Part shown: positions 23,345-26,515 of the stretch, in pieces
Layout of the letters: each line of letters starts with the position of its first letter
Position numbering within the stretch: the first letter of the stretch is position 1
Assembly: GCA_910584035.1 (NCBI GenBank)
Contig: CAJTZR010000014.1
Span: 1-26,515 of the forward strand
Source: an uncultured Christensenella sp.
GTDB lineage: Bacteria > Bacillota > Clostridia > Christensenellales > UBA3700
Direction: 5' to 3'
Length of the DNA: 26,515 bases
Notes under the pieces: model-generated
Told to the model about the DNA's origin: nothing
What the model saw: the letters and a program-made list of their open reading frames with translations, nothing else
The model's database searches: none
Made by a program: the position numbers and the translations under genes

Positions 23345-24793
23345 ATGAGTACACTAATTGAATTAAAAGACGTTTGTAAAGAATATGATGGTCAAAATGT
23401 TGTTGACCACGTTAATTTGAATATTGAAAAAGGTGAATTTGTTACCTTTTTAGGACCAAGTGGTTGCGGTAAAACTACAACTTTAAGAATGATTGCGGGT
23501 TTTGAAAAGCCTACAAGTGGTGAGATTATGCTTGACGGAAAATCTGTGCTAGATATTCCGCCACATATGCGACCAGTAAATACCGTATTCCAAAGATATG
23601 CGTTATTCCCACACTTGAATGTATTTGACAATATCGCATTTGGACTAAAACTTAAAAAGAAAGAGTTATGCAAAGAAGTACAAGGCTTTTGGGCAAGACG
23701 CAAAGCGATAAAGAATTTAATTTCTGAAAAAGTAAAAAAAGCACTTAAGATAGTTGGTTTGACTGACTATGAATATCGTAATGTAACAAGTCTTAGTGGT
23801 GGACAACAACAAAGGGTTGCTATAGCAAGAGCTATTGTAAATGAGCCACAAGTTTTGTTGCTTGACGAACCATTAGGTGCATTGGACTTAAAAATGCGTC
23901 AAGAAATGCAATTGGAACTTAAAAATATGCACCGCAGACTTGGCATTACATTTGTATACGTAACTCACGACCAAGAGGAAGCCCTTACAATGAGCGACCG
24001 CATAGTTGTAATGAAAAACGGCATTATACACCAAGTAGGAACACCGCTTGATATTTATAACGAGCCATCTAACGCCTTTGTTGCGGACTTTATTGGTGAA
24101 TCAAATATTATCAATGGTGTAATGATTCAAGACAAGTTGGTTAGATTTGCAGGTGCTGAATTTGTATGCGTAGACGGCGGATTTGACAAAAACGAGGCAA
24201 TTGACGTTGTTATTCGCCCAGAGGATATTTATCTAATGGACGAGGAAAAAGGTCAAATTAAAGGTGTAGTTATTTCCTCTTTATTCAAAGGTGTACACTA
24301 TGAGATGAGCGTTGTAGCAAACAAAATGGAGTTTTTGATACATAGCACTACAGAGTGGAAAGCAGGTGAAAAAGTTAGTCTATACATTAGACCAGACGAC
24401 ATTCACATTATGAAAAAAGAAAAAAACAGCAATATTATCAATGCAAAAGTGCTTAACGAAACAGAGATTGAGTTTGCTGACGGCGTATTTAACTATGACA
24501 AGGCTGTTTTTGAAAAAGCTGGATATTCTGAAAATGAGTATATCAAAGAGGAGGTTAAAATTTCAGTTGATTTTGATAAGATTGACCTTACAGACTATGA
24601 GGACTCTGCACCAATTGCGGGTAATATTGTGTCTAGCATTTTCAAGGGTGACAAGTACCAATATGTTGTAAAGTCTGACAACGGCTTTGATTTCTTTGTA
24701 GATACAGAGGACGAATATGACAGCAATGACCGTGTTGGTATTACAATTAAGCCAGAGGATATTAAGCTTGAAAAAATAATTCAATCTAAGTAG
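23345..24793 (+). CDS. potA: Spermidine/putrescine ABC transporter ATPase
   Basis: ATPase that powers polyamine import with PotB, PotC and PotD. Walker A GPSGCGKT (37-44), Q-loop Gln83, signature LSGGQ (150-154), Walker B LLLDEP (171-176) and His208 are all intact. At 482 residues it is about 100 longer than E. coli PotA (378). There is an insert of about 25 charged residues at 105-128 between Q-loop and signature, and the C-terminal TOBE-type region looks duplicated: IRPEDIYLM, IRPDDIHIM and then IKPEDIKLE repeat the same strand. GGAG at 23332-23335, nine bases before ATG 23345, fixes the start. An in-frame ATG at 23330 overlapping the previous stop (TAATG) has no ribosome binding site. Confidence 0.95.
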   Translation: MSTLIELKDVCKEYDGQNVVDHVNLNIEKGEFVTFLGPSGCGKTTTLRMIAGFEKPTSGEIMLDGKSVLDIPPHMRPVNTVFQRYALFPHLNVFDNIAFGLKLKKKELCKEVQGFWARRKAIKNLISEKVKKALKIVGLTDYEYRNVTSLSGGQQQRVAIARAIVNEPQVLLLDEPLGALDLKMRQEMQLELKNMHRRLGITFVYVTHDQEEALTMSDRIVVMKNGIIHQVGTPLDIYNEPSNAFVADFIGESNIINGVMIQDKLVRFAGAEFVCVDGGFDKNEAIDVVIRPEDIYLMDEEKGQIKGVVISSLFKGVHYEMSVVANKMEFLIHSTTEWKAGEKVSLYIRPDDIHIMKKEKNSNIINAKVLNETEIEFADGVFNYDKAVFEKAGYSENEYIKEEVKISVDFDKIDLTDYEDSAPIAGNIVSSIFKGDKYQYVVKSDNGFDFFVDTEDEYDSNDRVGITIKPEDIKLEKIIQSK

Positions 24794-24803
24794 GAGAATA
24801 CTG

Positions 24804-25613
24804 ATGAAAAAAATCACTATTAAAAGAAAATATTTAGCACTGCCATATGCTATGTTTATGCTTATATTTGTTCTTTTACCGCTTGCTTTGATTGTATTTT
24901 ACGCTTTTACCAATGCAGACGGCAGTATAAGCTTTGAAAATTTTGTTAACTTTTTTACGGATGGAGTAACATTTAACTCTTTCCTTGACTCTATATGGAT
25001 AGCCTTTTTAACAACTCTAATTTGTTTTGTACTTGGCTTTCCAGTTGCATACATTTTGGCAAATAAAAAATACAACGCTAACAAAACATTATTCTTATTG
25101 TTTTTGCTACCAATGTGGATAAACTTTTTGCTTAGGACTATTGCAACTCGTGCAATGTTTGAGGCTTTTGCGTCTTGGGCAAATACGGAGATAACTTTTG
25201 GTAAAGCAACCACTATTTTTGGTATGGTGTACAACTTTTTACCATTTATGATTATACCTATTTACTCAACGCTAACAAGCCTTGACAAGAGCTATACTGA
25301 GGCTGCACTTGACTTAGGTGCTACACCTACAAAGGTTATTACAAAGGTAATTTTACCTCTTGCAATACCTGGTATTATTAGTGGTGTAACTATGGTATTT
25401 ATGCCTACACTTTCCACATTCGTAATTTCCGACTTATTGGGCAATAACCTAGTTCAATTACTTGGTAATATAATTAATCTTGAGTTTACTCAAAACTCTT
25501 GGAACTACGGCTCTGCACTTTCATTGATTTTGTTACTGCTAATGGGCATTACAATGTTTATTGAAAAGAAATACAATAGCAAAACTCAAACTGCAGGAGG
25601 TAGAATATGGTAA
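24804..25613 (+). CDS. potB: Spermidine/putrescine ABC transporter permease PotB
   Basis: Inner membrane permease of 269 residues with about six transmembrane helices, the first at about 12-35. The cytoplasmic EAA loop (EAALDLGATP, 166-175, followed by KVILPLAIPGIISG) contacts the ATPase. Membrane segments such as FLLPMWINFLLRT match PotB relatives. AGGAG overlapping the potA stop (24792-24796) precedes the ATG by seven bases. The stop overlaps the potC start by seven bases (ATGGTAA), implying coupled translation and equal amounts of the two permeases. Confidence 0.95.
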   Translation: MKKITIKRKYLALPYAMFMLIFVLLPLALIVFYAFTNADGSISFENFVNFFTDGVTFNSFLDSIWIAFLTTLICFVLGFPVAYILANKKYNANKTLFLLFLLPMWINFLLRTIATRAMFEAFASWANTEITFGKATTIFGMVYNFLPFMIIPIYSTLTSLDKSYTEAALDLGATPTKVITKVILPLAIPGIISGVTMVFMPTLSTFVISDLLGNNLVQLLGNIINLEFTQNSWNYGSALSLILLLLMGITMFIEKKYNSKTQTAGGRIW

Positions 25614-26461
25614 AAAAGATTTTAGCCAAAGGTTATGTTTACCTTGTACTATTATTCCTATATGCACCAATTGCAGTTTTGGTTATTTACTCTTTCACTC
25701 CAGCTGCGACAATGCAATGGCAAGGGTTCAGTTTTGAATTGTACCAAGATTTATTTAACCCATCAAAGAGTGCTGCCATATTAGATGCTTTGAAAAACAC
25801 CATAATCATTGCAACAGTATCGTCTGTAATATCAACCTTAATTGGCGTTTTCGCCTCAATAGGTATTTACAATATGAAAAGGCGTTCCAAAGAGGCAATG
25901 ATGACCATAAGCAAAATACCTATGATGAATGCGGAAATTGTTACTGGTGTTTCACTAATGTTACTATTCCTATTATTTGGAATTTCCTTTGGTATGGTTA
26001 CTGTTATTATAGCACACATTGTATTTTGTACGCCTTATGTGATACTTTCAATTATGCCAAAACTACAACAAATGGATAACAATCTATATGAGGCAGCTTT
26101 GGACTTAGGTTGCACACCTATGAAAGCACTTGTAAAAGCGGTTATTCCTCAAATCTTATCAGGCGTTATAAGCGGTTTCTTCCTTGCTTTTACACTTTCA
26201 ATTGACGACTTTGTTGTAACTATATTCAATATTCAAGGAATAAACACTTTATCTACATTTATCTATGCAGATGCTGCTAAAAATGGTTTAACACCTTCAC
26301 TACGTGCATTATCTACTATGATACTTGTTTCAGTATTGCTACTTTTAATTATTGTAAACATACTTTCACATCGTGAAAAGAAATCTAGCTCCAAAGCCGT
26401 TACTAAAGTTAAGGCAAGCGATAAAAATAAATCTAAAAAGGTAAAGGGGGCAAAAGTATGA
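25607..26461 (+). CDS. potC: Spermidine/putrescine ABC transporter permease PotC
   Basis: Second permease subunit, 284 residues, about six transmembrane helices, EAA loop EAALDLGCTP at 162-171 and the family motif SIDDFVVT near residue 204. GGAGG at 25596-25600 lies inside the potB end. The last 30 or so residues are an unusual Lys/Ser-rich hydrophilic tail (about 255-284) that should lie in the cytoplasm. The stop TGA shares bases with the next start (ATGA, 26458-26461). Confidence 0.95.
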   Translation: MVKKILAKGYVYLVLLFLYAPIAVLVIYSFTPAATMQWQGFSFELYQDLFNPSKSAAILDALKNTIIIATVSSVISTLIGVFASIGIYNMKRRSKEAMMTISKIPMMNAEIVTGVSLMLLFLLFGISFGMVTVIIAHIVFCTPYVILSIMPKLQQMDNNLYEAALDLGCTPMKALVKAVIPQILSGVISGFFLAFTLSIDDFVVTIFNIQGINTLSTFIYADAAKNGLTPSLRALSTMILVSVLLLLIIVNILSHREKKSSSKAVTKVKASDKNKSKKVKGAKV

Positions 26462-26515
26462 AAAAGAGATTGATTATTTTACTTATGTTAGTTTTGACTT
26501 TGTCACTTCTACTTA
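26458..26515 (+). CDS. potD: Start of the polyamine-binding protein PotD (partial)
   Basis: Only the first 19 codons are in the window. ATG overlaps the potC stop, with AAGGGGG at 26444-26450 upstream. MKKRLIILLM and a run of Leu/Val/Thr form the start of a signal peptide, as expected for the exported lipoprotein that binds spermidine or putrescine. The identity rests on gene order (potABC then potD) and the signal; the mature part is outside the window. Confidence 0.75.
   Translation, partial: MKKRLIILLMLVLTLSLLL

Noticed and set aside
1..26515. Prophage, integrase, defence system or rRNA/tRNA genes
   Set aside because: None of the readable proteins or motifs fit such genes.

Overview
The window is AT-rich Firmicutes-type DNA. 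Strong Shine-Dalgarno sites, sigma-A promoters (TTGACA/TATACT with 17-base spacers), a cysteine T-box in front of cysE-cysS, a pot operon with an XRE-cupin regulator and U-tailed hairpin terminators all point to an uncultured, probably gut-associated, low-GC clostridial lineage. That lineage is an inference. TGG is used normally for Trp (for example in the thioredoxin WCGPC motif), and nothing suggests a changed genetic code.

Layout. Positions 1-315 hold two plus-strand terminators of a gene outside the window and one minus-strand terminator. A minus-strand pair follows: adenine deaminase (ade), translationally coupled to an unrecognised 433-residue protein. Divergent from it is a small Cys-rich hypothetical gene at 3516-4061. 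Next comes a minus-strand unit that reads cysE, cysS, then a GH26 mannanase-like lipoprotein. It is preceded by a sigma-A promoter, a long leader and a Cys-specific T-box, and it ends at a terminator near 4250. A decayed fragment of a second GH26 gene lies beside that terminator.

The centre (8735-17393) holds two large minus-strand genes. The first, 1158 residues, joins an ApgM/'proposed homoserine kinase'-type alkaline-phosphatase-superfamily enzyme to an acidic linker, one transmembrane helix and an extracellular beta-rich, Fn3-like region. A good internal Shine-Dalgarno site and ATG sit exactly at the junction. The second is a 1319-residue secreted protein with GLUG-like and InlB-like repeats.

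From 17394 to 22796 the only clear gene is a thioredoxin (19576-19878). The other roughly 5 kb is a desert of degenerate tandem repeats and hairpins. The right end is a plus-strand operon: XRE-cupin regulator, potA, potB, potC and the start of potD (spermidine/putrescine uptake).

The most unusual content is non-coding. A modular repeat occurs as two complete copies in tandem plus a partial one at 21331-21749, and as one complete and one partial copy inside the cysE leader (8484-8666). Each complete copy folds on paper into a small hairpin followed by a four-way junction (closing stem plus three hairpins). The sequences differ but the pairings and the position of a 3-base bulge are kept, which is the signature of selection on structure. 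Many other intergenic stretches hold short tandem arrays of 31-110 bases, often one hairpin per unit, including an array inside the leader of the fusion gene. All pairings were found by eye; no folding, alignment or database search was run.
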